Position numbers and translations under genes: made by a program
The notes under the pieces: model-generated
Told to the model about the DNA's origin: nothing
Databases searched by the model: none
What the model saw: the letters and a program-made list of their open reading frames with translations, nothing else
Shown here: positions 16,184 through 25,400 of the stretch, piece after piece
Layout of the letters: each line of letters starts with the position of its first letter
Numbering within the stretch: the first letter of the stretch is position 1
Source of the DNA: Candidatus Competibacter sp.
Lineage (GTDB): Bacteria; Pseudomonadota; Gammaproteobacteria; Competibacterales; Competibacteraceae
Length of the DNA: 38,729 bases
Direction: 5' to 3'
Assembly (NCBI GenBank): GCA_029624815.1
Contig: JARSSH010000004.1
Coordinates: forward strand, 1-38,729

Positions 16184-17239
16184 TCAAGCGCCGTCGCGGG
16201 CAGGGGTGGCGCGCCGTTCCAGGGCGGTCCGATACCGGGGCGCATACGCCGCCGCCAGCCGGATGGCCTCGAACAGGCTCAAGGGGTTGGCCGTGCCTTT
16301 TCCCGCCAGATCGAAGGCGGTGCCGTGGTCCACCGAGGTGCGGATGAAGGGCAGGCCGATGGTGATCGCGATGGTGCGCTGAAAGTCCACCATCTTGGTG
16401 GCGATATGTCCCTGGTCGTGATACAGCGACAGTACGGCGTCGAAGGCGCCGTTCAGGGCGAGGTGAAACACGGAATCGGCGGCGATGGGGCCGACGGCGT
16501 CAATTTCCAGGGCTCGGGCGGCGGCGATGGCCGGTTCCAGCTCCCGAACTTCCTCGTCGCCGAACAGGCCGTGTTCGCCGCCGTGGGGGTTGAGTCCCGC
16601 CACCGCCAGTCGTGGCCGGGGGATGCCCAGGGCCGTCAGCGCCCTGGCGCAGCGTTGGAGGTAATCCAGCACCCGCTGTCGGGTGACCAATTGGATCGCG
16701 TCCGCCAGGGAAACATGGCGGCTGAGGAAAAAAACTTTCAGATCCAACACCTGGAACAGGGTCAGTGGATCGGCGGTTTCGGTCAACCGGCCCAGCAACT
16801 CGGTATGACCGATATCCCGAATGCCGGCGGCCCGAAAGGCTTCCTTGTTGATCGGGGTGGTGGCCATCGCGTCGATCCGGCCGCTTTGGCACAGCGCGAC
16901 GGTTTTGTGGATGAACTCGAAGGCGGCGCGGCCGGCTTCCGCTTGCACTTGGCCGAACGCGATCCGGTCGGCGTCCACGTTGGCCAGATTCACCAGGTCG
17001 ATCGTGCCGGGGCGGTACTGGCCTTGGGTAGGGTCGTCGACGATCCGAATGGCCAAATCCAGGTTCGCGACCCGCAGTGCCCGGCGCAGGGCGCCGGCCT
17101 CGCCGATGACCAAGGGTCTGGCGATGTCGTACAAAGCGGGTTGCGCCAGCGCCATGGCGACGATTTCCGGGCCGATGCCGGCGATGTCGCCCAAAGGGAT
17201 GCCGATGATGCCGTGGCGGATTGCCTGTCTGGCGCCCAT
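16184..17239 (-). CDS. pdxA2: PdxA2-like 4-phospho-D-threonate/erythronate dehydrogenase
   Basis: This NAD-dependent, metal-dependent dehydrogenase of the PdxA superfamily has about 351 residues. The start '[19 protein letters not shown]' and the three metal-binding histidines in 'IGHTELLG', 'LNPHGGEHG' and '[11 protein letters not shown]' are all present. The third motif reads HDQGHIA rather than the HDQGLP-type wording of true PdxA, which points to the PdxA2 (D-threonate/D-erythronate 4-phosphate) branch. The frame is open to 17314, but the ATG at 17239 has GAGG 8-11 nt upstream. It is divergent from pdxS-pdxT, whose pathway does not need PdxA. A true role in B6 synthesis is therefore unlikely but not excluded. 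Confidence 0.85.
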   Translation of the reverse strand: MGARQAIRHGIIGIPLGDIAGIGPEIVAMALAQPALYDIARPLVIGEAGALRRALRVANLDLAIRIVDDPTQGQYRPGTIDLVNLANVDADRIAFGQVQAEAGRAAFEFIHKTVALCQSGRIDAMATTPINKEAFRAAGIRDIGHTELLGRLTETADPLTLFQVLDLKVFFLSRHVSLADAIQLVTRQRVLDYLQRCARALTALGIPRPRLAVAGLNPHGGEHGLFGDEEVRELEPAIAAARALEIDAVGPIAADSVFHLALNGAFDAVLSLYHDQGHIATKMVDFQRTIAITIGLPFIRTSVDHGTAFDLAGKGTANPLSLFEAIRLAAAYAPRYRTALERRATPARDGA

Positions 17240-17417
17240 GCCGTTACCTCGTCGTCGGGAGGTTGAAAGGTTTCGCGGCTCAAGGGTGAAAACGGGGTCG
17301 AACCGTGGTCTCACGGTGTGCGGTCCCCCAACATGATGGTGCTATACTCCACCGCTTTGCTGGAGCCGGTCGGTCCGGACAAGCCATCCGATGCGGTATA
17401 TCCACTTTACATTGTAG
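17240..17417. promoter_or_regulatory. Divergent pdxA2 / pdxST control region
   Basis: This 178-bp intergenic stretch separates two divergent genes and must carry both promoters. On the plus strand TATACT at 17343-17348 is a reasonable -10 for pdxS, but no good -35 lies 16-18 bp upstream. I see no clear operator palindrome and no convincing PLP-responsive (PdxR-type) repeat. Confidence 0.35.
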
Positions 17418-18311
17418 ATGAGTAGCAGCATGGCAGAGAATCGATATCTCCTGAACACGCAATTGGCGCAGATGCTCAAGGGCGGGGTCATCATGGATGT
17501 GGTTGACGTGGAGCAGGCCCAGATCGCTCAGGAAGCGGGCGCGGTGTCGGTCATGGCGCTGGAGCGGGTGCCGGCCGACATCCGCAAGCAGGGCGGGGTG
17601 GCGCGCATGTCCGACCCCGGCCTGATCAAGGCCATCAAGGAAGCCGTCACCATCCCGGTCATGGCCAAGGCGCGCATCGGCCATTTTGTGGAAGCGCAGA
17701 TCCTGCAAGCGCTCAAGATCGATTATATCGACGAGAGCGAGGTGCTGACCCCGGCCGACGAAGAGTGCCATATCGACAAGACCCAATTCGAGATCCCCTT
17801 CGTTTGCGGCGCCCGCAATCTGGGCGAGGCATTGCGGCGAATCGCCGAGGGCGCGGCCATGATCCGCACCAAGGGCGAGGCTGGCACCGGCAACGTGGTG
17901 GAGGCGGTGCGCCACATGCGCGCCATGAACCGGGAAATCCGCCAGTTGGTCGGCATTCCGGCCGAGGAAATCATGGGCTTTGCCAAGGCCAACGGCCTGC
18001 CTTACCCACTGGCGCTGGAAGTGAGGAAGCTGGGCCGCTTGCCGGTGGTCAACTTTGCGGCCGGCGGCATCGCCACCCCGGCCGACGCTGCCCTGATGAT
18101 GCAATTGGGCTGCGACGGCGTGTTCGTCGGCTCGGGCATTTTCAAGTCGGGCGATCCGGTGCGCCGCGCCCGCGCCATCGTCAAGGCCACCGCCTATTTC
18201 AACGATCCCGAGAAACTGCTGGAGGTTTCGATGGATTTGGGCGAGCCGATGCCGGGGTTGGACGTGGCCAGCATGCCGGTCGAGGAACGGCTGGCGGGAC
18301 GGGGCTGGTAA
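17418..18311 (+). CDS. pdxS: Pyridoxal 5'-phosphate synthase, PdxS subunit
   Basis: This 297-residue TIM-barrel synthase makes PLP from ribose 5-phosphate, glyceraldehyde 3-phosphate and ammonia. It shows the nearly invariant family blocks '[35 protein letters not shown]', the lysine-bearing strand '[16 protein letters not shown]' (Schiff-base Lys), '[12 protein letters not shown]', the second catalytic Lys region '[20 protein letters not shown]', and the phosphate-binding '[19 protein letters not shown]' and 'GVFVGSGIF'. Full length. The ATG at 17418 or at 17430 may start it. pdxT begins at the base after its stop codon. The ammonia comes from PdxT in a 12+12 complex. Confidence 0.98.
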   Translation: MSSSMAENRYLLNTQLAQMLKGGVIMDVVDVEQAQIAQEAGAVSVMALERVPADIRKQGGVARMSDPGLIKAIKEAVTIPVMAKARIGHFVEAQILQALKIDYIDESEVLTPADEECHIDKTQFEIPFVCGARNLGEALRRIAEGAAMIRTKGEAGTGNVVEAVRHMRAMNREIRQLVGIPAEEIMGFAKANGLPYPLALEVRKLGRLPVVNFAAGGIATPADAALMMQLGCDGVFVGSGIFKSGDPVRRARAIVKATAYFNDPEKLLEVSMDLGEPMPGLDVASMPVEERLAGRGW

Positions 18312-18977
18312 ATGACCGCGCCCACCGGTTCCGACCCGGTCGGCGTGCTCGACCTGCAGGGCGGGGTGCAGGAGCACCTCGACCACCTGCGGCGGCTCGG
18401 CGTGCCCGGCCGGCCGGTCAAACGCGCCACCGAACTGGAAGGTCTGGCGGGATTGATCGTCCCCGGCGGCGAAAGCACCTGCCTGTCGCGCCTGCTGACG
18501 ATTTTCGATTTGAGGGAACCGATCGAACAGGCGTATCGGAGCGGTTTGAAGCTGTGGGGCACCTGCGCCGGAGCAATCCTGCTGGCCCGGGAGAATCTTG
18601 GTGAGACGCCGTATTTCGGCCTGATCGACATCGCGATCAGCCGCAACGCCTTCGGCAGCCAGATGGATAGCTTCAACCGTGAAGCGCTGGCGCCGGCGGT
18701 GGCCCGCGAGCCGGTGCCGCTGACCTTTATCCGTGCGCCGAAAATCGTGCGGGCCGGGTCCGGCGTGCGGGTGCTGCTGCAACTGGACGACTACATCGCG
18801 GCGGCGGAGGACGAGCGGATTCTGGTCACCGTATTCCACCCGGAGCTGACTCCCAGCCTGGCGTTTCACCGCTACTTCGCTCGCAAGTGTGGCCTGAACC
18901 CGGTCGGGACGGACGATGCCGGTCTTGATCCCGATTGGACGCCGCTGAGCTGGACCCGCTTCAGCTCCCACGCGTGA
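18312..18977 (+). CDS. pdxT: Pyridoxal 5'-phosphate synthase, PdxT glutaminase subunit
   Basis: This 221-residue class I glutamine amidotransferase supplies ammonia to PdxS. The start 'VGVLDLQGGVQEHLDHLRRLG' is typical of PdxT. The oxyanion strand 'IVPGGEST', the nucleophile Cys in 'LWGTCAGAILLA' and the His/Glu pair in 'VTVFHPELT' are all present, so the triad is intact. The gene directly abuts pdxS, implying one transcript. The C-terminus runs about 20-25 residues past the usual end ('LNPVGTDDAGLDPDW..'), with no recognised function. Confidence 0.96.
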   Translation: MTAPTGSDPVGVLDLQGGVQEHLDHLRRLGVPGRPVKRATELEGLAGLIVPGGESTCLSRLLTIFDLREPIEQAYRSGLKLWGTCAGAILLARENLGETPYFGLIDIAISRNAFGSQMDSFNREALAPAVAREPVPLTFIRAPKIVRAGSGVRVLLQLDDYIAAAEDERILVTVFHPELTPSLAFHRYFARKCGLNPVGTDDAGLDPDWTPLSWTRFSSHA

Positions 18978-19060
18978 AGGTCGTTCGACGTTTCGGCGTC
19001 GATCGGGATGGGGTGCGTGCGGGTTTTCCTCCAGCGGAAAATCCAACGCTGGCTGGAGCG

Positions 19061-19762
19061 TTATGGCCGGATTTCGATCGGCGTGCCGTCCGGAATCGTC
19101 CGCCAGAGTTCCTCGATTTCGTTGTTGGTGACGGCGATGCAACCCGCCGTCCAGTCCCGCAGCCGATGCAGTGCTCCCATCGACCCCATACCGTTGGGCA
19201 AACCGTGAATCATGATGTTTCCGCCGGCCGAGCGTTTTTTCCTGGCGGCGAAGGCGACTTCCTGGGGACGGGGATAAGAGATGTGCAAGGCGCGGTGATA
19301 CGCACTATCCCGCTTGCGGAAATCGATGACGTAGTGGCCTTCGGGTGTTTTGTTGTCGCCCTCGAACTGTTTGGCGCCCACCGGTTGGCGGCCTAGGGCA
19401 ATTTCGTAACTTTTGATCGGTTTGTCGTTGCGAAACAGCGTCAGTCGGCGGGCGTTTTTTTCCACCAATATCCGGTCGGCGATGCGGTTGTTCGAAAGAC
19501 GGGGCGGCGGTGGTGGCGACAGCATCGCGTGCTGCTCCACGGGCGCGGTCTGATCGGGAGCCTGATCGGGAGCTTGGTCGGGAACCGGCGCCGGCACCGG
19601 CGTCGGCGCCGAGGGTTGCGCGACTGGCGGAGTGGCGGCTTTGTCCGTTGGCGCTTGATCGGCCGGTGGGCTGGGCGGCGTGCGCAAAAAACGGTAAATC
19701 ATGATCGCGCCGTTGATTGAGACGAGAACCAGAGTGATGGATAACAGAACCCGAAATTTCAT
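19061..19762 (-). CDS. L,D-transpeptidase (YkuD domain), membrane-anchored, Pro-rich linker
   Basis: This 233-residue envelope protein has an N-terminal membrane anchor ('VLLSITLVLVSINGAIMIYRFL'), then a low-complexity Pro/Ala/Gln linker with an 'APDQAPDQ' repeat (about residues 30-80), then a YkuD catalytic domain. The active-site block is 'MIHGLPNGMGSMGALHRLRDWTAGCIAVTN', with the nucleophile Cys. The residue before Gly-Cys is Ala instead of the His of the canonical SHGC motif, a substitution position also variable (often Asp) in ErfK-like subfamilies. It cross-links peptidoglycan or attaches proteins to it. It is convergent with pdxT and divergent from cobA. Confidence 0.92.
   Translation of the reverse strand: MKFRVLLSITLVLVSINGAIMIYRFLRTPPSPPADQAPTDKAATPPVAQPSAPTPVPAPVPDQAPDQAPDQTAPVEQHAMLSPPPPPRLSNNRIADRILVEKNARRLTLFRNDKPIKSYEIALGRQPVGAKQFEGDNKTPEGHYVIDFRKRDSAYHRALHISYPRPQEVAFAARKKRSAGGNIMIHGLPNGMGSMGALHRLRDWTAGCIAVTNNEIEELWRTIPDGTPIEIRP
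19550..19585. repeat. 12-bp tandem repeat (three units) in the transpeptidase linker
   Basis: Two identical 12-bp units (CTGATCGGGAGC at 19550-19561 and 19562-19573) and a third diverged unit (TTGGTCGGGAAC) encode the 'APDQ' repeats of the linker. Copy number may vary between strains without shifting the frame. Confidence 0.85.
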
Positions 19763-19893
19763 GGTGGGGGCCGTCGATCTGGACAGTGGCGGATTAAATC
19801 GTAATAGCGTGATGAATAACAGGGTAGCCAGTCAGCCCGATTGTGGGCAACTGGGATTTAAAGCTCGCGATTTCCGACGGCGGACACACGACA

Positions 19894-20676
19894 ATGGCGG
19901 CTCGGTTGAAAGGCTCGAAACGGTCTTTGGTGGGTGAGGTATATCTGGTGGGGGCCGGCCCCGGCGATCCCGAATTGCTGACGCTTAAGGCGCTGCGTTT
20001 GATGAAGCAAGCCGACGTCGTGGTATACGATCGGTTGGTCGCCCCCGCCGTCCTGGAGTTGCTGGAGTCACGCGTCGAGCGGATTTTTGTCGGCAAGGAA
20101 CCGGATCGTCACACCTTGCCGCAGGACAATATCAATCAGTTGCTGGTGGAACTGGCTTTGCAAGGCCGGCGGGTGCTGCGGCTGAAAGGGGGCGATCCGT
20201 TCATCTTCGGGCGTGGCGGCGAAGAAATTCAGACTCTGATGGCCTCCGGGATCCCGTTTCAGGTGGTGCCGGGCGTGACCGCCGCCGCCGGGTGCGCCGC
20301 CTACGCCGGCATCCCGCTGACCCATCGCGATTATGCCCAGGCGTGCGTGTTCGTGACCGGCCATCTCAAGGACGGGACGCTGGATTTGAACTGGCCGGTG
20401 CTGGCGCAGCCGCGGCAGACGGTAGTGTTCTATATGGGTCTGAAAAGCGTCGGCCACATTTGTGGCCAATTACGCGAGCACGGCATGACCGACGACATGC
20501 CCGCGGCGCTGGTGGAACAGGGAACGACGCCTGCGCAACGGGTATTTTGCGCTACGTTGGCCACGCTGCCCGCCATGATCCAGCAGGCTGACATTCGCGC
20601 GCCGGCGCTGTTGATCGTCGGCGAGGTGGTGAAGTTGCATCCCCAACTGGCATGGTTTCGGCCCACCCCGGCATAG
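19894..20676 (+). CDS. cobA: Uroporphyrinogen-III C-methyltransferase (SUMT)
   Basis: This SAM-dependent methyltransferase forms precorrin-2 from uroporphyrinogen III, the branch point to siroheme and B12. It shows '[22 protein letters not shown]' (glycine-rich SAM loop), 'VVYDRLV', the '[16 protein letters not shown]' signature, '[26 protein letters not shown]' and 'FYMGLK'. The length of about 260 residues is that of stand-alone SUMT, without the CysG oxidase/ferrochelatase half. The ATG at 19894 fits the usual N-terminus; the frame is open from a GTG at 19843. It is not co-transcribed with the cobUTCS genes at 26915-29815, so siroheme synthesis is an equally likely use. Confidence 0.95.
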   Translation: MAARLKGSKRSLVGEVYLVGAGPGDPELLTLKALRLMKQADVVVYDRLVAPAVLELLESRVERIFVGKEPDRHTLPQDNINQLLVELALQGRRVLRLKGGDPFIFGRGGEEIQTLMASGIPFQVVPGVTAAAGCAAYAGIPLTHRDYAQACVFVTGHLKDGTLDLNWPVLAQPRQTVVFYMGLKSVGHICGQLREHGMTDDMPAALVEQGTTPAQRVFCATLATLPAMIQQADIRAPALLIVGEVVKLHPQLAWFRPTPA

Positions 20677-20707
20677 CACGGCCAGCGCGGCGGCGACGCA
20701 ACGCTGT

Positions 20708-21358
20708 TCAACGGCCCTTGAATACCCCTTGCGATTGCGGTGCGAGGCCCGCCGGGGCCGGATTGAAAGGCGGGTTGGGCTTGGCCAGCGGTGGGCGCGG
20801 GCGCGGCGGCGGTTCAGGGGGCGGCTGGCGGCAGTCTGGCCACGGCGCGCAGGGCCGGTGCGGCGGTGGGCCAGGCGGGTAAGGCGGGTAAGGCGGGTAG
20901 TTCGGCGGCGGATAGGGATAGGCGGGGTTGTAGAGGGGCGGGTAGCCGATGATGGTGCTGTTGTCGTCACTTTGCTGCTGTTGCTGCTGTTGCTGCTGTT
21001 GCTCCAGTTGTTGCTTAAGCAAGCTGTTCTGTAGTTCCTGGTTTTTTAGCTCCAAGTTGCGGAGCGCCTGTTCCTGACGCGCTTTTTCCGCGGCCTCGCG
21101 CTCGCTGGCCATCTGTTCGGACAATGCATTGATGCGCGCGATCTCGGCGGCGGAATCGGTGCTGGCCGGACCCGCCGGCGGCGACGGTGCGATGTCCAGA
21201 GTCTGCACCTGCTCGGTGCTCTCCGGCTTTCTCTGGCCGTAATGGACCCGCCCGCTGGCGTCGGTCCACTTGTAAACCTGTTGCTGGGCGGGCGCGATGG
21301 CGGGCGAAGCCAGCAATACGATCGTATTGAGCAGAAAAGCGAGCGGTTTGCGGTTCAT
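20708..21358 (-). CDS. Exported DUF4124 protein with poly-Gln and Pro-rich tail
   Basis: About 216 residues when started at the ATG at 21358, which gives a clean signal peptide ('MNRKPLAFLLNTIVLLASPA'). The frame is open to 21388. The DUF4124 module follows at once ('QQQVYKWTDASGRVHYGQRKP'), a small beta domain found at the N-terminus of many gammaproteobacterial exported proteins. A charged coiled-coil segment comes next, then a run of ten Gln, then a Tyr/Pro-rich tail ('YPPPNYPPYPPYPPGPPP') ending basic. The function of the family is unknown. The tail composition suggests a surface or periplasmic spacer. It converges on cobA with only 31 bp between stop codons. Confidence 0.8.
   Translation of the reverse strand: MNRKPLAFLLNTIVLLASPAIAPAQQQVYKWTDASGRVHYGQRKPESTEQVQTLDIAPSPPAGPASTDSAAEIARINALSEQMASEREAAEKARQEQALRNLELKNQELQNSLLKQQLEQQQQQQQQQQSDDNSTIIGYPPLYNPAYPYPPPNYPPYPPYPPGPPPHRPCAPWPDCRQPPPEPPPRPRPPLAKPNPPFNPAPAGLAPQSQGVFKGR
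20874..20900. repeat. 9-bp tandem repeat encoding Tyr-Pro-Pro units
   Basis: Three consecutive GGCGGGTAA/G units on the plus strand correspond to YPP-YPP-YPP in the minus-strand DUF4124 gene. Together with the CTG/TTG-type triplet run at about 20970-21005 (poly-Gln) it makes this gene a candidate for length variation. Confidence 0.8.
20970..21005. repeat. Triplet repeat encoding poly-glutamine
   Basis: Alternating CTG and TTG triplets on the plus strand read as CAG/CAA on the minus strand and give the run of ten Gln in the DUF4124 protein. Confidence 0.85.
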
Positions 21359-21534
21359 GAATCGGCTCTGAGAAGGTTGAGCGCTCATGCGTTTGCGGGA
21401 AGGGGATCGGGCTCGGCCGGTTTGAGCCGGTCGGTCGGATCACTTGGCCGCTGCTTTTTGCCGACGTGGTGAGGCCACGCGGGAGTTGCTAAAATCCCCA
21501 CCCCCATTCCAGCCAAGAATAATAGGGAGCGCTT

Positions 21535-22356
21535 TTGGACATTCTGTTGATTCTTAAAGCCTTGGTTCTGGGGTTGGTGGAGGCGGCTTCGGAGTTCCTG
21601 CCGATTTCCAGTACCGGTCATCTAATTATTGTAGGGGATTTTCTGGAGTTCACCGGGTCACGGGCCGAAACTTTCGAGATTTTCATCCAGCTCGGAGCCA
21701 TCCTGGCGGTGGTATGGATTTATCGGGAACGCCTGCTGGATGTCGCCATGAACGTCAATCGAGACCCCAAGGCGCGGCGATTGACGCTGAATCTGCTCAT
21801 TGCCTTTACCCCGGCGGCGGTGCTGGGCCTGCTGCTGCATAAGACCATCACCCACTATTTGTTCAATCCCGTCACGGTGGCGGCGGCGCTGGTGGTGGGC
21901 GGTGTGGCCATCCTGCTGGTCGAGCGCTACGCCCCGGCCGGTCGAGTGCGGGCGGTCGACGACATGAGCTGGAAAGATGCGCTGGTGGTGGGGGTCGCAC
22001 AAAGTCTGGCCCTGTTTCCGGGCGTTTCCCGTTCGGGGGCGACCATCATGGGTGGGATGCTAGGCGGGTTGTCACGCTTCGCGGCGACCGAATTTTCCTT
22101 TTTCCTGGCGATTCCGACCATGTTCGCCGCGACGTTTTACAGCTTGCTCAAGGAGTGGGGCCATCTGACGGTGGCGGATGTGCCGATGTTCGCGGTCGGA
22201 TTCGTGGCGGCGTTTCTGGGGGGGCTGGCGGTGGTGCGCTTTCTGCTGGCTTATGTGAGCCGGCACAGCTTTATCCCCTTTGCCTGGTATCGAATCGTGT
22301 TCGGCGGCCTGCTGCTGGCGTATTTTCACTATCGTCCCTGGGTGGTGGGCGGTTGA
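21535..22356 (+). CDS. uppP: Undecaprenyl-diphosphatase (UppP/BacA)
   Basis: This 273-residue inner-membrane phosphatase recycles undecaprenyl pyrophosphate to the monophosphate carrier used for peptidoglycan and exopolysaccharide synthesis. It shows the catalytic blocks 'LVEAASEFLPISSTGHLIIVG' (with the conserved Glu) and 'LFPGVSRSGATIMGGMLGGLSR' (PGxSRSGxT), and about eight hydrophobic helices. The first block usually reads E-G-x-x-E-F-L-P-I-S-S-T-G-H. Here the second position is Ala, a mild deviation. The start is TTG at 21535 with AGGGAG about 8-10 nt upstream. No ATG fits the conserved N-terminus. Confidence 0.95.
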   Translation: MDILLILKALVLGLVEAASEFLPISSTGHLIIVGDFLEFTGSRAETFEIFIQLGAILAVVWIYRERLLDVAMNVNRDPKARRLTLNLLIAFTPAAVLGLLLHKTITHYLFNPVTVAAALVVGGVAILLVERYAPAGRVRAVDDMSWKDALVVGVAQSLALFPGVSRSGATIMGGMLGGLSRFAATEFSFFLAIPTMFAATFYSLLKEWGHLTVADVPMFAVGFVAAFLGGLAVVRFLLAYVSRHSFIPFAWYRIVFGGLLLAYFHYRPWVVGG

Positions 22357-22380
22357 ACCGATATCGCGCCGAGGAGTGAT

Positions 22381-22426
22381 CGCAAGCCCCCCGCCAGTCG
22401 TCCAGTCGCCCGGCGGAGGGCTTGCG
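22381..22426. terminator. Large inverted repeat between convergent uppP and RND permease genes
   Basis: CGCAAGCCC at 22381-22389 pairs with GGGCTTGCG at 22418-22426, and after one mismatch CCGCC pairs with GGCGG, leaving a loop of about 16 nt. It lies exactly between two converging stop codons, where a bidirectional terminator is expected. There is no T-run on either side, so it may stop transcripts inefficiently or mainly protect 3' ends. Confidence 0.55.
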
Positions 22427-22438
22427 AAGCGAACGGAT

Positions 22439-25400
22439 TCAGGCGGATGCCTCGGTTGGCTCCAGCCGCTTGCGGAACGCCGCGTAATACAGCACCGGGA
22501 TGAAGATCAGCGTCAGCAGGGTGGATACCATGATGCCGAAGATCAGCGAGATCGCCAGCCCTCGGAAGATCGGATCGTCGAGGATGAACAACGCCCCCAG
22601 CATGGCCGCCAGCGCCGTCAGGATGATCGGCTTGGCCCGCACCGCGCTGGAGCGGATCACCGCCTCCTGAAACGGTATCCCGTTGGCGACTTCCAGATTG
22701 ATGAAATCCACCAGCAGGATCGAGTTGCGGACGATGATGCCCGCCAGCGCGATCATGCCGATCATTGAGGTGGCGGTGAACTGGGCGTGCAGCAGGGCGT
22801 GGCCCGGCATCACGCCGATGATGGTCAGCGGAATCGGCGCCATGATGATCAGCGGCACCAGATAGGAGCGGAACTCCGCCACCACCAGCAGGTAAATCAG
22901 GATCATCCCCACGGCGTAGGCGATGCCCATGTCGCGGAAGGTCTCGTAGGTGATCTGCCACTCGCCGTCCCACTTCAGGCTATAGCCGTAGGGATTGTCC
23001 GGCTGGCGAATGAAGAACTGTTCCAGCGGTTCGCCGCCAATCGCTTGGTCGCGCAGATGGGCGAAGATTTCGAACATGCCGTATAGCGGGCTGTCGAGCG
23101 CGCCGGCCATGTCGCCGAACACGAAGACCACCGGCAGCAGATCCTTGTGGTAGATGGCGTTTTCGCGTTGGGTCCGTTCGATATCGACGATCTCCGATAG
23201 CGGCACCAGTTGGCCGCTCTGGGCGCGGGTTTTCAAATCCAGCACGGTCGCCATGCCGGCCTTGTCGGCGACCGGTAGTTCCAGCCGCAGCGGGATCGGG
23301 TACTTGGCGGCGCTGGAATGCAGATAGCTGACGTCCTCGCCACGCAGCGCGGTGTTGAGATCGGCGGCGACCGCTTGCTGCGATACCCCGAGCAGGGCCG
23401 CCTTGGCCCGGTCCACATGCGCGATCAGCCGTTCGGCGGGCGCTTCGACCGTATCGTCCACATCGATGATGTCCGGCGTGGTGCCGAAGATCCGCCGCAC
23501 CTCCTGGGCGGCCTGAATCTGGCCGGGATAGTTCAGACCGTAGACCTCGGCCACCAAGGGCGACATGACCGGTGGTCCGGGCGGCACCTCGACCACCTTG
23601 ACGTTGGCGTCGTACCGGTTGCCGATCTCCTGCAAGGGGCCGCGCACGCTCAGGGCGATGTCGTGGCTCTGGCGATGGCGGTGCTTCTTGTCCACCAGAT
23701 TGACCTGGATGTCGCCGACATTGGCGCCGGCGCGCAGGTAATACTGCCGGACCAGGCCATTGAAATTGATCGGTGCGGCGGCACCGGCGTAGACCTGATA
23801 GTCGGTGACCTCCTCGACCGTGGCCAGATAGCGGCCCAGTTCGCCCAGCACTCGGGCGGTCTGTTCCAGCGTCGTCCCTTCCGGCATGTCCACGATCACC
23901 TGAAACTCCGACTTGTTGTCGAACGGCAGCATTTTCAGCACCACCAGTTGGAAATAGGCGAGGCTGACCGAGCCACCGATCAGCAGCAGCACGCCAAGGC
24001 CCAGCATCCAGCGCAGCGGCCGACCCCGTCGCCCTCGCAGGAAGGGACCGACCACGCGGCGGAACAGCCGGTGGGAAAAATCCTCGTGTTCTCTTTGATC
24101 CTCCGTGTGACTCCCCTCGCCCTTTGGGAGAGGAGTTGGGGGTGAGGGTGTTTCGCCCCCCTCGCCCTTTGGGAGAGGGGTTGGGGGTGAGGGCAGCACC
24201 TTGTAGGTCAGCCACGGCGTGAAGACGAAGGCCACCGCCAGCGAGATCAGCATGCCCATACTGGAGTTGATCGGGATCGGACTCATGTACGGTCCCATCA
24301 GCCCGGAGACGAAGGCCATCGGCAACAGGGCGGCGATCACGGTAAAGGTCGCCAGAATGGTTGGACCGCCGACCTCGTCCACCGCCAGCGGAATCGCCTC
24401 GACCAGCTTGCGCCCGCCCAGATGGATATGACGGTGGATGTTCTCCACCACCACGATGGCGTCGTCCACCAGAATGCCGATGGAAAAGATCAGGGCGAAC
24501 AAGGATACCCGGTTGAGGGTGAAGCCCCAGGCCCAGGAGGCGAACAGCGTGATCGTCAGGGTCAGGATCACCGCCGCGCCGACGATGAAGGCCTCGCGCC
24601 AGCCCAGCGCCACCAGCACCAGCGCGATGACCAGGCCGGTGGCGAAGATCAGCTTGGCGATCAGGGTCATCGCCTTGTCGTTGGCGGTGACGCCGTAGTT
24701 GCGGGTGACGGTGAGGTTGACGCCTTCGGGGATGAACGTGCCCTTGAGCTGCTCGATCCGCTCCAGAAGCCGATCGGCGATCTGGACCGCGTTCTCGCCG
24801 GGCTTTTTGGCGATCGCCAGGGTCACGGCCGGAAATTCGCCCTGGCTGTGGATGCCGTTGGCCGTCGCCGCCGGACCCGTGCCCAGCCAGACATAGCGCT
24901 CCGGCGAGTCCGGGCCCAGTTCGACGGTGGCGACATCGGCCAGATAAACGGGTGTGCCCTGGTGCAGCCCCACCACCAAACCGCCGATGTCCCGCGGGTC
25001 CACCAGGAAGCTGCCGGCCTGCACCGGGATTTCGCGGTTGTCGCCGACCAGGACGCCGGCATCGGCCGAAGCGTTGGCGGCTTGCAGCGAGCGGCGCAAA
25101 TCGGCCAGCGCCAGTCCGTAGCCGGACAGCTTGGCGGGGTCGAACAGCACCCGCACCACCCGATCCGGCGCACCGATGGTGTAGAGGTCGCGGGTGCCGG
25201 CAACGCGCTTCAGCTCGCTTTCCAGGGTATGAGCCACCCGGGTCAGATCGTCGGCGCCGCGTTTTGGATCCTCGGTCCACAGCGTCAGGGCGACGATCGG
25301 CACGTCGTCGATGCCCTTGGGCTTGACGATGGGCTGACCGACCCCGAGGTTGGCCGGCAGCCAGTCGGCGTTGGAATACAGCTTGTTGTACAGCCGGACG

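Noticed and set aside
16184-17239. Canonical PdxA of the DXP-dependent B6 pathway
   Set aside because: The motif around the third metal ligand reads HDQGHIA and the N-terminus GIPLGDIAG, which fit the PdxA2 branch better, and PdxST is present next door.
17280-19142. 620-codon minus-strand open frame opposite pdxS-pdxT
   Set aside because: The opposite strand encodes two unmistakable full-length enzymes. The antisense product has no recognisable motif.
24113-24193. CRISPR-like repeat pair
   Set aside because: There are only two copies with a 9-bp gap, no spacer-sized sequence and no cas gene. It matches a dispersed palindromic repeat instead.
22980-25280. Long open frame of 766 codons on the minus strand overlapping the RND permease
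   Set aside because: It is an out-of-frame shadow of the permease gene: very Arg/Gly/Pro/Ala-rich, no family motif, and the permease frame has all RND motifs.
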